Positions 63,514 to 64,000 of a DNA stretch of 64,000 nt are shown in pieces. This DNA comes from Paraflavitalea devenefica (GTDB lineage Bacteria > Bacteroidota > Bacteroidia > Chitinophagales > Chitinophagaceae), in assembly GCF_011759375.1 (NCBI RefSeq), contig NZ_JAARML010000001.1:62001-126000 (forward strand), given 5' to 3'. The notes under the pieces are model-generated. The model was not told where the DNA came from. It searched no databases and saw only the letters and a list, made by a program, of their open reading frames with translations. How positions within the stretch are numbered: the first letter of the stretch is position 1; every line of letters starts with the position of its first letter. Made by a program: the position numbers and the translations under genes.

Positions 63514-64000
63514 TGATCTTTGCCCATCAGGTCTTCCCAACGATAGAAATGGAATGTTTTGTCGGTGCTCATCGCCACAAAGAGCCCTTTGGCGAAGGTG
63601 GCATTCAATGGCTTTGCCACCACATCGGAACCATCGCTTTCAAGTGTTGACAGGTGCACCGATCTGATGAATGTATGCTGGTGCGGGTTGCCGTTACTGC
63701 CTTCCCGGGAAAAGAGATGGAAGTGATTGGTTTGCTGGTCGGATACCAATATATAGCCGGTGCTGTCGGTAACCGGGTAGATAGAGATGCCTTCATGGTC
63801 CTGCTTAAACCCTTTCCTTCCCAACACAGTCAGCTCCTCATTGCCTTTTGCAGGATCGGCATAATACTTACGGATGCCATACCCCTCATCCGAATAATAG
63901 ATGTATCCCAATACATCATCCACCGCAATGGCTTCTATCTCTTTTTTACCACTGAACTTACCGAATTTACGCACCAGCGTTCCCTTTACTGTTCCCTGCC
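63510..64000 (-). CDS. phytase (beta-propeller), 3' part; runs off the window
   Basis: C-terminal part of a phytase-like six-bladed beta-propeller protein; the frame stays open to the window edge (at least 162 codons), so the start is missing. Diagnostic stretches are VRKFGKFSGKKEIEAIAVDD, YYSDEGYGIRKYYADP and GYILVSDQQTNHFHLF. Beta-propeller phytases (BPP) release phosphate from inositol phosphates using calcium. The signal peptide, if any, is outside the window. The sequence ends with STDKTFHFYRWEDLMGKDH, the normal C-terminus, so only the 5' side is missing. Confidence 0.88.
   Translation of the reverse strand, partial: QGTVKGTLVRKFGKFSGKKEIEAIAVDDVLGYIYYSDEGYGIRKYYADPAKGNEELTVLGRKGFKQDHEGISIYPVTDSTGYILVSDQQTNHFHLFSREGSNGNPHQHTFIRSVHLSTLESDGSDVVAKPLNATFAKGLFVAMSTDKTFHFYRWEDLMGKDH

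Overview
The window looks like chromosome of a Bacteroidota bacterium, most likely family Chitinophagaceae; the family is inferred and the species is not identifiable from sequence alone. The signs are type IX secretion (T9SS) sorting domains of types A and B, a PorP/SprF-family protein, a Bacteroidota-style dcw cluster (long MraY and FtsZ, MurE with the DNPR motif), promoters matching TTG-N17-23-TAnnTTTG, and no visible Shine-Dalgarno sequences. I see no rRNA, tRNA, CRISPR array, insertion sequence, phage or integrase.

Layout. (1) 85-5925: a fatty-acid beta-oxidation fusion enzyme, a metzincin-type protease without signal peptide, an ABC exporter pair and a TIGR01777 epimerase. (2) 5957-23362: the division and cell-wall (dcw) cluster on the minus strand, in transcription order mraZ, rsmH, ftsL-like, ftsI, murE, mraY, murD, ftsW, murG, murC, ftsQ, ftsA, ftsZ. 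It opens with a candidate MraZ operator and closes with a strong intrinsic terminator; murF and ddl are absent. (3) 23651-27796: an 11-bp-period inverted repeat array, a DUF3052 gene, queA, an orphan sensor kinase and a YqgE/AlgH protein. (4) 27829-33545: a methyltransferase, two envelope proteins, an MFS permease with a near-leaderless promoter, and a secreted T9SS esterase. (5) 33626-40442: a four-gene set resembling the mycobacterial decaprenyl-phosphoryl-arabinose pathway (UbiA/DPPR synthase, DprE1-like, DprE2-like, HAD phosphatase), flanked on both sides by polytopic GT-C-like membrane proteins.

(6) 40525-48408: a mannose/mannoside utilisation locus (phosphomannose isomerase, sugar porter, ROK kinase, GH38 alpha-mannosidase, GntR regulator). 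Two nearly identical 20-bp sites, one before the isomerase operon and one before the mannosidase, are strong candidates for GntR operators. (7) 48412-59378: recG, then two 1.2-kilo-residue paralogous T9SS type-B cargo proteins flanking a PorP/SprF-like gene; the duplicate genes share stretches of complete DNA identity. (8) 59452-64000: a secreted amidohydrolase, an aldo/keto reductase under a perfect 16-bp palindrome, a 59-aa membrane protein, a secreted VOC protein, a NUMOD4/HNH-like protein with a degenerate HNH core, and a phytase gene cut off by the window edge.

The most interesting points are the arabinogalactan-type polyprenyl-pentose cluster in a Bacteroidota genome, with a DprE1 homologue carrying Ala where the benzothiazinone-target Cys lies; the two-site mannose regulon; the T9SS cargo/PorP/cargo triplet; and several repeat families (11-bp array, heptamer repeats, large palindromes) that no gene explains.
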